In this document: positions 1-10,839 of the stretch, in pieces
Layout: every line of letters starts with the position of its first letter
Position numbering within the stretch: position 1 is the first letter of the stretch
Origin: Neonectria sp. B-13
Lineage: Eukaryota; Ascomycota; Sordariomycetes; Hypocreales; Nectriaceae
Assembly: GCA_002682825.1 (NCBI GenBank)
Contig: NOKP01000067.1
Coordinates: 4,510-68,509, forward strand
Direction of reading: 5' to 3'
Length of the DNA stretch: 64,000 bases
Program-made: the position numbers and the translations under genes
The notes under the pieces: model-generated
Seen by the model: only the letters and a program-made list of their open reading frames with translations
Databases searched by the model: none
What the model was told of the DNA's origin: nothing

Positions 1-196
1 GGCAACGTCTTCAAAGGCCAATCGCATGTCATCTTTGGTGTATTTGGGCATCCTGAATGGTTAGAATGCATCGAATCGCGTGTAAAGGAATGTTGTAAGG
101 AAGAAACGCGTGTGGCTGGGAGACGCGTTGTTGGGGTTGATGTTGTAAGTGGGGCCCGCGAAAAGTGGGTGCCGCGAAAAGTAGGGTCCTTAACTT

Positions 197-1290
197 ATGT
201 CTGCTCTACATTCTCCTGAGGTAGAAGAGGCCTCTCTCTCTGATGGAGAGCTAAGCTTTGAAGCTGGGTTTGACAGTGAGAATGAAGATGGACTTGGTGG
301 CTATATGACTCCCGAGACTATTGATGAGGTATACCTCGACGCAACCGACGCCAACGAAGAAGTGGAGAGAGAGAGAGCTGGCAACCATGTGGAAGAGTTC
401 AAGATTAGCCACTCTTCGGGGAACAAGAAGATGACCCGTGAGTACCCAGTACCTCTCTTTACGTGCAGATCCTTTGCCTAGTATTGTTCTACAGTACGTT
501 CTTGCATAATAGCGTGATTGACTTTAATACTCCAGCCGAGAACTTTATATCGAAGACAAATGCGCCCGATTTCGATGCCACCGAAGCCTTGAAGATGTTT
601 CAGCTACGGTATACAATGGACTATGGGGGACGAAAATCCGGATCGAGATCAGCAAGCTACAAAGACGAGTCTTACCCCGTATTCCATCTCGACATGATCA
701 GCATTGTTGGGCGTCCGCTTTACCCTATTACGAAGCGCAGCGGCTTTTTCGATAATGTTACCTTCACATTGCAACGATGGCAGGCACCGTATAGCTCCAA
801 GCATGCGGCGTCTAGCCTTTCATTTGACCTTACACATCGCACTTTTCGACTGGCAACAGGAGCATCACGGGAGGTGTGGTTCATTGTAATGCACCCTGTC
901 CAACGCGAGATACTGGAGTCCCTCCCTCTACAAGGACACAGTCGCCCGCGGTCGAAAGGGCCTGGTCAAGGCAATGCTCTCCGGCGACACCACGCTGAGG
1001 CTCTCGCATCGTACATCAAAGATATCTTTGAAGATGGAGAGCTCCGGGATACGTCCATCCTGAGAGTCTGACTGAGGGACCAGCATCTTTCGCGGACATT
1101 GTTACTCCCGGATTATATCACCTATGGCTTGACAACTATGCGGAATACGTCCCTTTTCAGACAACAGACATCCTGAAGCCGCATTGGAACCGGTCATCAG
1201 GAGCCATTCCTCGGGGCCTTAAGCACGGATCTGTCACTCCTCTAACGCGGAGCGAGTACGCCATAGTTAGTCAGAGATGGCAGTGAATTA
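197..1290 (+). pseudogene. Broken gene of unknown family
   Basis: An acidic stretch of about 80 codons begins at ATG 197 and is followed by a possible intron near 430-530. A second coding stretch runs from about 530 to 1050. The reading then continues in another frame from about 1050 to 1287 after the stop at 1069-1071, through residues GPASFADIV and a Trp-Leu-Asp-Asn segment, so at least one frameshift lies near 1050. The composition is protein-like in both parts, but I do not recognise the family. It lies directly upstream of hAT transposase debris and may be a passenger of that element or an older host gene. No function is assigned. Confidence 0.3.
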
Positions 1291-1476
1291 GTAACCCTCT
1301 TGACAGATAGATAGGCAAAGCAGATGCAAGAGCGCAAGAGACAGTTAATACAACTCACTGACTCGTGCACCATATCCGTATTGAGGTGGTTTGCGAGGTC
1401 ACGTCGAGTTCTAACTAGCCACCCAAACAAAACCTTGTTGCTCTAACGCTCTGTTTCATTTGCTCAACTAGGATGT

Positions 1477-2063
1477 TTGTGCGCTGCAACAGGCGTTAAT
1501 ATAGAATGGGAGGCCTATCTCCGTTTTCGCACCCAAACCTGGAGTTGCTACTTTGAGCGGCACTGGAAAAACGCGATGGATAGGCCGCAATGGTACAGCG
1601 ACATGCAGTCCGCTGTGGGTAGCCTGTTCGACGACTACGTCCGACAGGCTGAAGTTGAAGCCCAAGCTCAAGCGGGGCTTTTGGAAGACGATGCTGATGA
1701 AATCGAAGCTGACATTAACGACTACAGCTCATTTGGGAAGAGATCATCCGCTCATTGAGTACACAGAGGAAGAAGGTCAAAGTAATTAGCGAGCTCGACT
1801 TATTCCAGACACGGCCAATTTACGCCCAAGATCTCGACGCTGCAGATCCTCTTGAATGGTGGACCCGACATCAATTGGAATATCCGGTCTTGTATCGAAT
1901 GGCGCTAGATCTGTTCTCAATTCCTGGCATGAGTGCTGAATGCGAGAGGGTGTTTAGCCAGACGAAGAAGATGATCACCAATGAGCGCAACCGGCTAGTA
2001 CCTGAGGTAGTCGAGGCCGATCAGCTTCAAAAGCAGTGGCTAATGAGAGGGCTGGTAGTGTAG
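1477..2063 (+). pseudogene. hAT transposase C-terminal relic (copy 1)
   Basis: Two overlapping open stretches in different frames (1477-1758 and 1755-2063) together give the end of a hAT transposase. The first has the Trp-rich stretch that precedes the dimerisation domain. The second has the C-terminal dimerisation domain (hAT family), with PLEWWTRHQLEYPVLYRMAL followed by the SAECERVFS core. The shift of frame near 1755 and the missing catalytic N-terminal part show that it is dead. Similar C-terminal domains occur in the copies ending at 7646 and 44984, but the three are clearly different elements. Confidence 0.8.
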
Positions 2064-2139
2064 TTGTCCACGTACTAAGAGCAAAAAGGTATTTCAGGGT
2101 GTAGGTAATTTAATGAACCCCTTTCAGTAGCACCTTGGA

Positions 2140-2270
2140 ATCAGACCATCAGACCTAGACCGATCGGGCTGCTAAAGCCGGGCAGACCTAGACCGACCGA
2201 CCGGGAGTTTCGACAAACCCAGACCGACAGACTGAAGGGGCCGGTCTAGGTCTGCCGGTTTGTTAGCCAC
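2140..2270. repeat. Subterminal repeats of hAT copy 1
   Basis: The 12-mer AGACCTAGACCG occurs twice (near 2151 and 2188) and once inverted (near 2243), mixed with GACCGACCGACCGG and AGACCGACAGACTG variants. Clustered direct and inverted short motifs just beyond a hAT transposase are what subterminal transposase-binding repeats look like. I could not find the matching left end in the window. The rest of 2064-2656 holds nothing that I recognise. Confidence 0.45.
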
Positions 2271-2656
2271 ACTGACTCCGGGCAGCTTAATTTTATCTTC
2301 ATTTAGTCTGTACCAACGTTCTGCAAGTAAAGCCTGAAGAAATACTAAACTTGAGGTTCAATGGTTGATTATAACCTTACAAGTCTCTTTAGAGCGTTGA
2401 CCTTTTTGTTATCTAATCCTCATCAATACTCTTGTAATAGCGTTAGGTCTCGAAGGTGCCAAAGCTTGATATGGGGGAAAATCCGGATTTCTTTTGGTCA
2501 ATATGGAAGCAACTCGCTCTTGAAGCGGAGAAAACGCAGTCCAGATGGTTATCAACATTCTTACTTATGTATATACGTGAGCATTTATAGCCCAGGACCA
2601 GAAACAGCAGACTAAGTATCAAACAAGAATTCAACCTAAACTCGTGTTGTTCAAGT

Positions 2657-3622
2657 TCAATAAACAACGGGCCAGTCCGACTCGTAACGAATGAGGTTGA
2701 TGCCCAAGAGCGCAGTTCCGTCGTTGGTATAATAATGGTACACAAGCACGTCATTATCGTTGTCGGTGAAGACAGCGTTGTGTCCTGGTCCATGAATCGA
2801 GCCGTGGCTGGCCATAACCTCAGTTCCACCGCCCGACATCATCTGCTTGCCGCTGCGATCGACAAACGGGCCGGTGATGCTGGTGGAACGACCGACCATG
2901 ACACGGTAGGTGCTAGCGGCACCTTGGCAGCACCTGTCGAAAGACACCCAAAGGTAGTAGTAGTTGCCCCGGCGAGTGATGAAGGGTGCTTCGACGGCAC
3001 CGTCGGCATCGGTGCGCCTAGCGAGGGAGACAATGTTCGTGCCAGAGCGCTTGCCGGTACTGGGGTCAAGCGAAATCATCTTGATGCCCGTCCAGAACGA
3101 GCCGAAGGACAGCCACCATTTGCCCTGGGCATCGACGATTAGGTTGGCGTCGATGGCGTTGTAGTCGTTGGCGTCCGATGACTCGATCACCACGCCCTGG
3201 TTGGTCCACGACCCCGAGGCGCCAGTCTTGCTCGTAGCCAGGAAGATAGCGGACTTGCGGGATCCAAAGTAAGAGGCGGAGTAGTACAGGTAGTATTGCC
3301 CGTTGTGGTAGGAGATGTCTGGTGCCCAGAGGTTTTTCTCGTCCTTGGTGTACGTCGTGGTCCATGGCGCACCGTTGGGGAACACCGCGCCGGCGTCACG
3401 CCACGCGGCGCGGTCGGTAGATGTCTTGAGGGCCACGTAGTCTCCCGTGTGTGCCATCAAGTACCCGCCGCTCGGTGTCTTGACCACCGTCGGGTCGTGT
3501 ATGCGGGTGTCGCCGGTGACCGGGCCCGGGTTAGGATACGCTCCATTGACGGCCGGCGCCATGGACATGACGGCAAGCATGCCGCTAACAAGTAGTTTCC
3601 ACATGGGCGCCATCTTCAGCAT
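2657..3622 (-). CDS. Secreted endo-1,5-alpha-L-arabinanase, GH43
   Basis: Single-exon protein of 321 aa, normal length for fungal GH43 endo-arabinanases, which cut alpha-1,5-linked arabinan side chains of pectin outside the cell. The first 27 residues form a signal peptide ending in the AVNGAYP region. The catalytic triad is visible: Asp43 in RIHDPTV (general base), Asp158 in NAIDAN (pKa modulator) and Glu211 in GAVEAPF (general acid). A TATA-like box (3702-3708, minus strand) lies about 80 bp upstream of the start. In-frame Met4 and Met7 are alternative starts that would still give a signal peptide. The gene is intact although it sits between transposon remains, and it shares the plant-cell-wall theme with the dead GH88 gene near 54 kb. 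Confidence 0.93.
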   Translation of the reverse strand: MLKMAPMWKLLVSGMLAVMSMAPAVNGAYPNPGPVTGDTRIHDPTVVKTPSGGYLMAHTGDYVALKTSTDRAAWRDAGAVFPNGAPWTTTYTKDEKNLWAPDISYHNGQYYLYYSASYFGSRKSAIFLATSKTGASGSWTNQGVVIESSDANDYNAIDANLIVDAQGKWWLSFGSFWTGIKMISLDPSTGKRSGTNIVSLARRTDADGAVEAPFITRRGNYYYLWVSFDRCCQGAASTYRVMVGRSTSITGPFVDRSGKQMMSGGGTEVMASHGSIHGPGHNAVFTDNDNDVLVYHYYTNDGTALLGINLIRYESDWPVVY

Positions 3623-3811
3623 GGGTGTTTCAAATGTCTGTGCTGAAAAAATCCGTGCAGATGGTTCTGTTTGAAACGAGACTTCAGCGCACCTTTATCC
3701 CTTATATATCCGCGAGGCGCTTGGATCACAAGGCTTTCCTCTAGGTCCTTAAATTTCCAATGGCCTGGCAACGGGTTTCACTGGGCACTGTAACTGCCGT
3801 TCTGACATTCA
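3623..3811 (-). promoter_or_regulatory. Promoter region of the GH43 gene
   Basis: Contains GATATATAAG on the minus strand (3701-3710), the only good TATA-like box here, at a normal distance from the arabinanase start. No other motif is assigned. Confidence 0.45.
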
Positions 3812-4110
3812 GAAGCGCGCCACGGAATAATTATTAGCTACGGGGGGGCTTATTGTTCCATTTGAACCTAGCACCGTAAGCGCGCCATGGAATAATTACC
3901 AGCCACGGAGCTTGTCGGTCCGTTCCGAATCTAGCACCCTAAGTGCGCGATGAAACAATCACGGGGTACTTGCTACGGAGCTTGCTACGGAGCTTATTAT
4001 GCCGCTACGGATTTAGCACCCTACAAGTGCGCTGTTGAATGCCGGTAGTTACAAGCGACGGAGATTATTGTTTCGTTTGGATTTGGCACATTTGGAAGCG
4101 ACAAGAGGCA
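3812..4110. repeat. Degenerate tandem repeat, about 65-80 bp units
   Basis: Four diverged head-to-tail copies begin near 3812, 3876, 3941 and 4026. Each starts with a (A/G)(A/T)GCGC block followed by (C/G)(A/G)(A/T)GGAATAATT-like sequence, then GCTACGGAGCTTATT, and ends with a TTTGAACCTAGCACC-like block. The unit boundary 'TAGCACC.TAAG.GCGC' is the best conserved part. No coding potential. The remainder up to 5152 shows no gene that I can support. Confidence 0.6.
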
Positions 4111-5152
4111 GATCTAACATACTGAAGATGTACTTACTGTGTTAGGTGCAGTAGAAACATATCGAGCCACTGCATTGTCAAACTTTTCGTCTCATGTGTA
4201 AAAATCCGTCTCAAAGTCGCAAAATATTCTCGCGCTGCTATGCCATCCGTCCCCTGGCGAGATGTGTTGCGATGGCTTGCTTGTCCTCACATTTGTCTCA
4301 TCAAAGCAGCGCAGTGTGGCCCTCCGTCAGCCCGTACCAACGTTTGGTGAACAGAGCTTGGGGGAACACCGAAGGTGCATGTTGGATAGTCCCTTTTGAA
4401 CTCGTGAATATCTTTATGCCGTAAGATGACTGTCTCAGTGTTCGGTAGGTGAAAAAGTCTGATTACCAACTCCTACTTTCTTTGAAGTTTCATATGGCCT
4501 CGATCTTTGTTACTATTCACGTTAACACCTTCATCGAGAAACTTTCCGACAGGTACCCCGTTTGCCGCCCACGCATGTGGAAATGTGACATTTCCCTTTG
4601 GTGAGCAACTGGCTCCCAGCTCTAACGCAGCGTGCTGTATTGGCCTTGCACATCATAGGCTTAAGGGAGCTAGCTATCCACTCTTCCATTTATTTATCCA
4701 GCTGGCTCCCAGCTCATTTACCAAATCTGCCACTGAAAAGTCGCTTTTCGCGGACCTGTATGCTGGCATTCTTCAAGGGAAGACTAGATCAACTGGCTCT
4801 GCCGTCTTCCTTCTCCAAATATCATCAATTGTACTGAATTGATAAGTAACCTCTTAGAAACGCCATCGGCTGGCCGTTTCTTTCAGGCAATTGGACCAGA
4901 TATCGTATCACATAGCCGGTAACGCAGCGACACTTTGCGCGCCGCGTCGTACAAAGCAGCCCATCGTCAACTAACCTGTCACGTCAAACATCGCTTATCT
5001 GAAGCCGTAGAATTCATACCGACTATAACTCCCCTAGCAGTTTACGACACGAAGGCAAGACCATAGGGCTTCTCGAGGGAAACAAGCTTTCGAAAAGTTT
5101 CCACTCTCTATCTGAGTTGAGATGGCGTCTTGCCGACCTATTCCATCACAAC
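4111..5152. other. Non-coding stretch, nothing recognised
   Basis: Short open frames (for example 4507-4842) have no domain, no codon structure and no splice pattern that I trust. A 14-bp word CTGGCTCCCAGCTC occurs twice (near 4609 and 4701). It is probably the downstream flank of the MDR gene that ends at 5153. Confidence 0.4.
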
Positions 5153-6246
5153 TTAAATCTGAACGACGAGTTTCTGTGCAGAAACACCTTTCGCCAGGAC
5201 GTCTAATCCTCCTTGAATAGCCTCAAGCCCCTTACCGACGACAACTGGGTCCGGCTTGAGCTGCAGCTGACCGAAAGCGACGGCCTTAGGCACCCATTCT
5301 CCCCAAACAGCGTCGAGAGCCTCCTTGCCTTTCTCGTTGAGGAGTTCGAAAGCAAGCGCTAAGAATTGATCAGTACATTATTTCTCCCCTGGATCTCCAT
5401 GGACGGAAAGCTTACAGAATGAAGGAACGAAGTTCTTTGACAAGGTGATGTAAGGCGGAATGACCAAGCCCACCTTACGCTGACCGATCTTGTCTAGAAT
5501 GGCGCCGATCGGTTCCATGGTCTGCGGCAGAGAGATGGCATCGTAGACAGCAACAAGATCACGTCCGGACAAGGCCGTGACGGCTTCATCCACGATATTG
5601 GGGAACTTGTGGTCAAGGGCGATAGTTGCGCCAATAGACTCGACAAGATCGTGGTTCTTTGCCGACGCCGTCGTCACCACCTCAAAACCAGAGGCAACAG
5701 CCAGCTGGATGGCAGCGGATCCAACAGAGGACGAACCGCCCCAAACGAACAGAGTCTTACCCGTGGACGTAGGGTAAAGTGAAGGGAGTGGCAGGTCGAG
5801 GTGATCTGGATGATACAAGGCCGTAGCAGAAGTGGTAATGGCCAGCGGTAGGACCGTTGCCTGCTCGAAAGTCACGTTGTCTGGAATCGGAGCCACGATG
5901 GAGGCGTAAACGGTAGGGTAATGCTGATAAGCGCCAAAAGCTGGATTGTTTACACCGAGGCCCATGCAATAGCTATATTCATCGCACCAGGTTAGCGGAA
6001 CTGCATGTGGAAAGTTTACCTCGATTCAAATATCGGGGATTGGGAACACGAACCCAATAACGCGTTGGCCCTTCGTCACATGTGTGACACCCTCGCCAAC
6101 CTCTTCTACAATGCCAGAAACATCAGCTCCCAGGATGAATGGATAATTGACTTCGAAGATGGCGTTTGTCCTACAATGGTTATTCATTGCTCAGTGCACT
6201 TAACACGAGATTTAGCATCATACTGCATTTGCGGCTCCACAGGATT
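5153..6246 (-). pseudogene. Zinc-type alcohol dehydrogenase/enoyl reductase (MDR), first exon lost (copy 1)
   Basis: Four exons remain (6246-6224, 6170-6054, 5972-5417, 5359-5153), joined in frame with canonical GT..AG introns to give 300 codons. The product is a medium-chain dehydrogenase/reductase of the fungal trans-enoyl-reductase type: N-terminal GroES-like fold (LGADVSGIVEEVGEGV), then the Rossmann segment VWGGSSSVGSAAIQLAVASG, ending in QKLVVQI. The tiny 23-nt exon encodes NPVEPQMQ and matches NPVEWKVQ in the second copy (30620-31935), which proves the homology at exon level. The first exon of about 42 codons is absent: upstream sequence passes into unrelated DNA and a hAT relic. Apart from the missing start the frame is open, so the loss is probably recent. 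Confidence 0.8.
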
Positions 6247-6499
6247 CTATAATGTAGCTAGGTCAGAGAAGACTAGATATACGCCGAAACTTGTACTTCA
6301 AGCAGCCCTTGATGCTGCTAGCGACGTCACTGGTGATGAGCGCTATATCGTCCTGTACGACGCGTCTGGTGGTGATACATCAAACCAGCCAGGTCAGACG
6401 GGAGCTCAGACAAGGCGCCCTGACGGCATCGCATCGAAAAAGGCTTCAGTTCAAAAGGGAAATCCTCCATCGAGATCAGATAGTAGATTAGACAACACC

Positions 6500-7646
6500 A
6501 TCGGTAGGAAGGGCTGGTTTATGATCCCTGCCCTGCGCAAACTACACCGGATCGGGCTATGGCTACGTAACTCAGTTATCCACAGTGATGCATGGGATGA
6601 GCGCATCAAATTACGACTCGGTATTGATAATGATACGCGCTGGAATTTATGGTATAGGATGATCGATAATCTAATAAGGAAAAAGCGGCAAGTAAAGCAG
6701 TTCCTGCTTGACTATGACAAAACTCTATGTGATAATATTCTCACCTCTTCAGATTGGGATTACCTAGAGAAAACACACGCATTTCTTCAGCCTTTCACAT
6801 CTACGACTTTGTAGGCTCAAGGCGTGACGATGACGCTCTCGCAAAACCTTATGATCATGGATATACTACTTCGCCATTACGAGCAGAAGAAGGTATTATC
6901 TCATCTTTTTATCTAAACCAATTGCTAATCATCTCTTTAGGAACTCTATGAAGCAGAGGAGACATATGATCCTCTCATGCTGCACTCGATTGATATGGGC
7001 TGGTTCGTACTTGATAAGTACTATACTATGTCTGAGGAGTCACCTATCTATGCAACTGCCCTCCTCCTCGATCCTTCGCACGATACCTTGAGATACACTG
7101 GAAGGAGGAATGGGCGACGACTACCATTAGGCAAGCACGTACAATCTGGGAGGGAGAATACAAGATGGCGCCCGCCCTCGGGCCTGCCCAGCCGCCGAGC
7201 GAAGCATCCAGCTCGCAGCAGGGACAGCCAAACCAGCTTGATCGGCTTCTGGACGAGATGATGGCGCTGAGTACATAACCAGGGACGTAGATGACTTCGA
7301 AAACTTTATCCGCACCCAACCGATAAAGATTGAAGGCTCTCCTCTTATCTGGTGGTGTCAGAGGGATCAGATTCGGGCATATCCGCGTCTCAGTCGCATG
7401 GCCGTCGATATACTATCTATCCCCTCTGGTTCTGCTGATCCCGAGTCAGCATTTAGTGGAGGGAGACGTACTTTATCATGGGATCGCGAACGGATGTCAT
7501 GTGCTAATCTGGAGAAGGTTGAATGTGTCGGCAACTGGCTGCGTGAAGGACTCATTATACCATCATCACGTGGTGGTAGAGGGCTCATCGTGGACGGTGA
7601 AATAAACGGTAGTATTCGGGTTGATTCAGATGATGATCTAGATTAG
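6500..7646 (+). pseudogene. hAT transposase relic with a retained intron (copy 2)
   Basis: Contains the hAT core DNDTRWNLWYRMID (near 6630), the YYTMSEESPIYATALLLDPS segment (near 7020) and the C-terminal dimerisation domain with SGSADPESAFSGGRRTLS (near 7430). Between 6895 and 6942 a GT..AG intron with a TTGCTAATC branch-like site joins EQKK to ELYEAEE, so the ancestral gene was spliced. A stop after TSTTL (6812), a frame change near 7085 and another stop near 7277 break it. The N-terminal third is missing. Its left edge lies next to the truncated MDR gene, so this element or its insertion is the likely cause of the missing exon. Confidence 0.8.
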
Positions 7647-7659
7647 AATCGAATGAAAT

Positions 7660-7800
7660 ATTGCCCTTTAAGCTATGTATCTATTGTTATATCATCTCTG
7701 CTAAAGCTGCTAAATCTGCTAACCTGATATCATATCAGCATAGCGTGTTATCCTGATATCAGGATAATTTATCATATCAGATATGATATCAAGATAGGCA
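7660..7800. repeat. AT-rich palindrome cluster after hAT copy 2
   Basis: Dense overlapping palindromes based on TGATATCA: GCTAACCTGATATCATATCA, ATCCTGATATCAGGAT, CATATCAGATATGATATC. They follow the hAT stop by less than 100 bp and may be subterminal repeats of that element. I see no target-site duplication. Confidence 0.4.
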
Positions 7801-7882
7801 AGTCTACTTTAAGTTGTAGCTCGTGCTCCAAATTTCTCTCTAAAGAGGACTCGCTCTGGCGGTATAATGACTCAGGCAAGGT

Positions 7883-8189
7883 ATGTACGGAAGTCCTCAA
7901 CTAGGTTCCATTCCTAACAGCGGCCGGAGCTTCATTCTGGGCTGTGTGCAGCGCAATATATCGTCAAACAATATTTGGGACGAGTGCCCGATCTGCTTCG
8001 GAGAGAACCCGGTGAAGATATTTACATCATGTGGTAGGGTGCAACAACAAGCCGTTATTAGAGTGATGCTAACCTACTGAAGGTCACGCCTTTTGCGAAA
8101 CATGTTGGGTTCAATGTAAGAACACACTGTGCCTAGTCTGCAAAACTAAAAACCCCAAGGCGACTAAGGAGAGTACCTATCGAGTATAG
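7883..8189 (+). CDS. Small RING-finger protein
   Basis: Two exons (7883-8033 and 8083-8189) give 85 aa. The intron starts GTAGGG, has a GCTAAC branch site and ends GAAG. The split codon joins Cys50-Gly51 to His52. The product is almost only a C3HC4 RING: CPIC (Cys35, Cys38), TSC (Cys50), GHAFC (His52, Cys55), ETC (Cys58) and CLVC (Cys67, Cys70). RING domains normally recruit an E2 for ubiquitin transfer. With a 34-residue leader and no other domain it may be a stand-alone RING or the surviving piece of a larger protein. The open frame and intact zinc ligands argue for function. It sits between hAT copy 2 and the monooxygenase gene. Confidence 0.6.
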
Positions 8190-8791
8190 TTAGGGCAGGA
8201 GTCACCGCTTACAAAGCTAGAGGTTGATGGATAGGCTTAATAGAATTTTAATGGGGAGAGGCAGCGCAGTTTTTTGGATTCTCTCCGCCTAGAAAGTATG
8301 AGTCGAAGCTGCGATTCACTCCCTTCAACTGCGCGATAAGCTTAACATAGTGGGAAACACCACTGCTGAACCTTGGTAGTTTGTTCAGCAGGCAAATTGC
8401 TGAAATGCGCTTCAAATAAAAGTTGGGCCGGGGATCTGACATCTACACAAACCATATGTCCATCATTCGCAGGGATTTCGTCCCAATTTTTCAGCACTCT
8501 AATGCTTACTGTATACTCGTGTCCCACCTAGTAAACCGCATGCATACGAAAATTATACACTAAGACAACTGACTTGAAATAATAGGTTACTCAATCACTC
8601 TTACTCTTCTTTTTGAAAGAGCCAGCCCAGAGATTTAGTACAGGCAGCAATAGCTTCCCTAGGAACCAGACTAGTGTGCCAACTATACCGTCGAAGTTTA
8701 GGGGCTTTCTCATGTTAATGGTCTGCATATGTGGAAGGTCTGAAGAAAAAGGGGCGAGGGTAGATGGCATCGTAAGAGATCGGGAGAGGTG
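8190..8791. other. Intergenic, nothing recognised
   Basis: Only short frames (for example 8342-8527, minus, 61 codons) without domains. It probably contains the 3' flank of the monooxygenase gene that ends at 8792. Confidence 0.4.
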
Positions 8792-10340
8792 TTAACGAAC
8801 CATGATAGAAGTTCCACCGCTCTTCTTGACCCATGTGAAGGCGCGGTCTATCATTTTGTCCTCGTAAGCTTTGAGCACTTGACTGATGTGACATGTTGAG
8901 GGTGGAGTGCCCTCTTTGGCAGCGTCATTCAACTTCAGCAATTCCGGTAACGCATCGGCACAGTCATGCATAGCCTGGTTTCCCCCCATGCCTCTTTAAC
9001 CTCGTTAGCTATTCTAATCCTGGTTCCTGAAATCATGATACCTTGGAGGAGTATTACCGGTTGGGTTGCATGGGATGAACCGCGTCTCCCATCAACCAGA
9101 CTCTTGGGTGTCCTTCGTCGGCGTGCCCTCTGTCTCCTTGGCGTAGTTGGTCTCGCCAGCTCTTCGATAGTGCTCGACTCGCTCGCAATGGTGCGACAAT
9201 GACGTTCTTCCCTGCACCTTCCTCCTCTCCAGACGAGAGCATCACCTTGCTGCATAGTCGTGGTTAGTGCGCGCCCCCCGCTGTTTGCAAAAGGATCCAG
9301 AACAATCATACTATTCCGGCGCCCAGTCCTTGACGTGGTCGAGGCAGAAACTCAGATAATCTCCGACCTGTGACGGGTCGCCGTTGGGGAACGCCTGGCG
9401 TGGCATGGTCAAGCCCCAGTAAAAGGACGCCTCATCAACGTCGTAAACGACTTCAACGTCTCCCCGATTGGAAGATTGCGTTCTTGATGCGGGGAGATAT
9501 ACTATCGGCTGATCAGACGTGTAACCTCTGAAATCGTAGGCGTGGTGAGCGTGACAGATGCTTACAGGCATAAAAGAACATGGTGGGTCCGGCGAACAGA
9601 ATGATCGGACCCTTGAGCAGTTGCTGGGGAAGCTTTTTGATTCTGCTGACAGGCAAGTTGCCCTTGTTCAGGATTGCCACGTGGCTGTCGATGTTGACAA
9701 TGTTTTTAGCTCCAAGTTGCACATTGATCTGTAATGTCGCTTGGTGTTAGTCAAGGCATCAGCCGACGAAACAACGCTGGTGTGACGTGAAAAGGGATGA
9801 AAGGATGAAACGCCTAATTATTACCTTTGAGCCGCTACCGTCCGCGCCGATCAGCACATGGCATTTGTGGGTAGACCCGTCCGAGAAATATACCATGACA
9901 GCTTCACTGTCGGTGCCCTTGTGAACAATCTCGTACCGGACCAGACTCTTATCGAAACGGACCCGGCCCGCGACCTTGATGGGCTCTAAGAGAATGTTGC
10001 GCAGAGCGACACGGTTGATAGCAGATGACTTGGAGTACGACACAGACTGTGTCAGATCTAAGATGGGCTTGAATTTCGTCGTCATGATGGTAGGGGCTGT
10101 AGATGCCGCCAGAGTTGATTGTCCAAACTTGCGCAAGATGGTTGAAAGGCAGTCCTCCGTTAAGCAGGCCTTGAAGCCCTGCATGGCTGCATCTCCAAGC
10201 CGAATTTGGTAGCCTTCGCGTTTGGAGTCCGCGGCATCGCGTTCGTACACCGTCACATCGACGCCGTTGTTCAGGAGGCCGTTGGCCAGCAGCGCACCCG
10301 AAAGACCGCCTCCAACGACAACGACCTTGAAGGTGGCCAT
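8792..10340 (-). CDS. FAD-dependent monooxygenase (PHBH/salicylate-hydroxylase type)
   Basis: Five exons (10340-9825, 9728-9566, 9525-9312, 9249-9058, 8993-8792) join in frame to 428 aa, normal for this family. The start is Met before TFKVVVVGGGLSGALL, which places the FAD-binding GxGxxG (Gly10-Gly12-Gly15) at the N terminus. An upstream in-frame Met would add 25 unlikely residues. The second FAD motif is LMGDAVHPMQPNRGMGG (Asp353), and the intermediate ADG motif lies at about 166. Such enzymes use NAD(P)H and O2 to hydroxylate aromatic or polyketide-type rings. It is transcribed divergently from the P450 gene, across a 499-bp promoter that carries the shared GGGGCCGA motif. Substrate unknown. 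No lesions seen. Confidence 0.9.
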
Positions 10341-10839
10341 TGAATTAATTGCAAGTTTTTCAGAATTGTGAGTGACGATGGATTTAAGTATGAAGTTTGA
10401 AGGTGATGGAGACACTGGGGGTAGTAGGCGCGAAACAGATATACCTTATTCCTCCCCCCCCTCGGTCCCGATTGTCAAAAAGCTCCCGGGGCTGGGGGAT
10501 CCGCAACCGCAATATGAAGAAGTGGGCCGAGTGAGGAGCCGATGGAAATTTGGGGAATCGGCCCCACAAATCCGGGGCCGACGGGGGATGCGGGGTCAGT
10601 TGTTGGTTCAGGAGTACTACCGACGGCAGCTGACGGCTGTGTGCTAATCCAGGGAACGAACCGAGGGGCCGAGGAATCACAAACTCGCGCTATATGGCTG
10701 AAGAGGAGGCGAACCTATCAGAGCTTGCTTGAGAATATGGCATAAAAAGCTCCCATGTTCGGGCCTTGATCAGGCTCTTGAGTGCCCTGTTACACCGAAC
10801 CACGTTCTGCTATCCCATTCCCCCTAAAAGCCACCCAAA
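10341..10839. promoter_or_regulatory. Divergent promoter between monooxygenase and P450
   Basis: Holds a perfect 8-bp inverted repeat with an 8-nt spacer: TCGGCCCC at 10558-10565 and GGGGCCGA at 10574-10581. A further GGGGCCGA lies at 10665-10672, and a one-mismatch copy TGGGCCGA at 10523-10530. An ATAAAAA box (about 10741) is placed about 100 bp before the P450 start. The same octamer occurs in two other intergenic regions of this gene cluster, so it is a candidate operator for a cluster-specific regulator. Confidence 0.6.

Noticed and set aside
4507..4842. 111-codon plus-strand open frame.
   Set aside because: No recognisable motif, with a repeated 14-bp word inside; probably chance.
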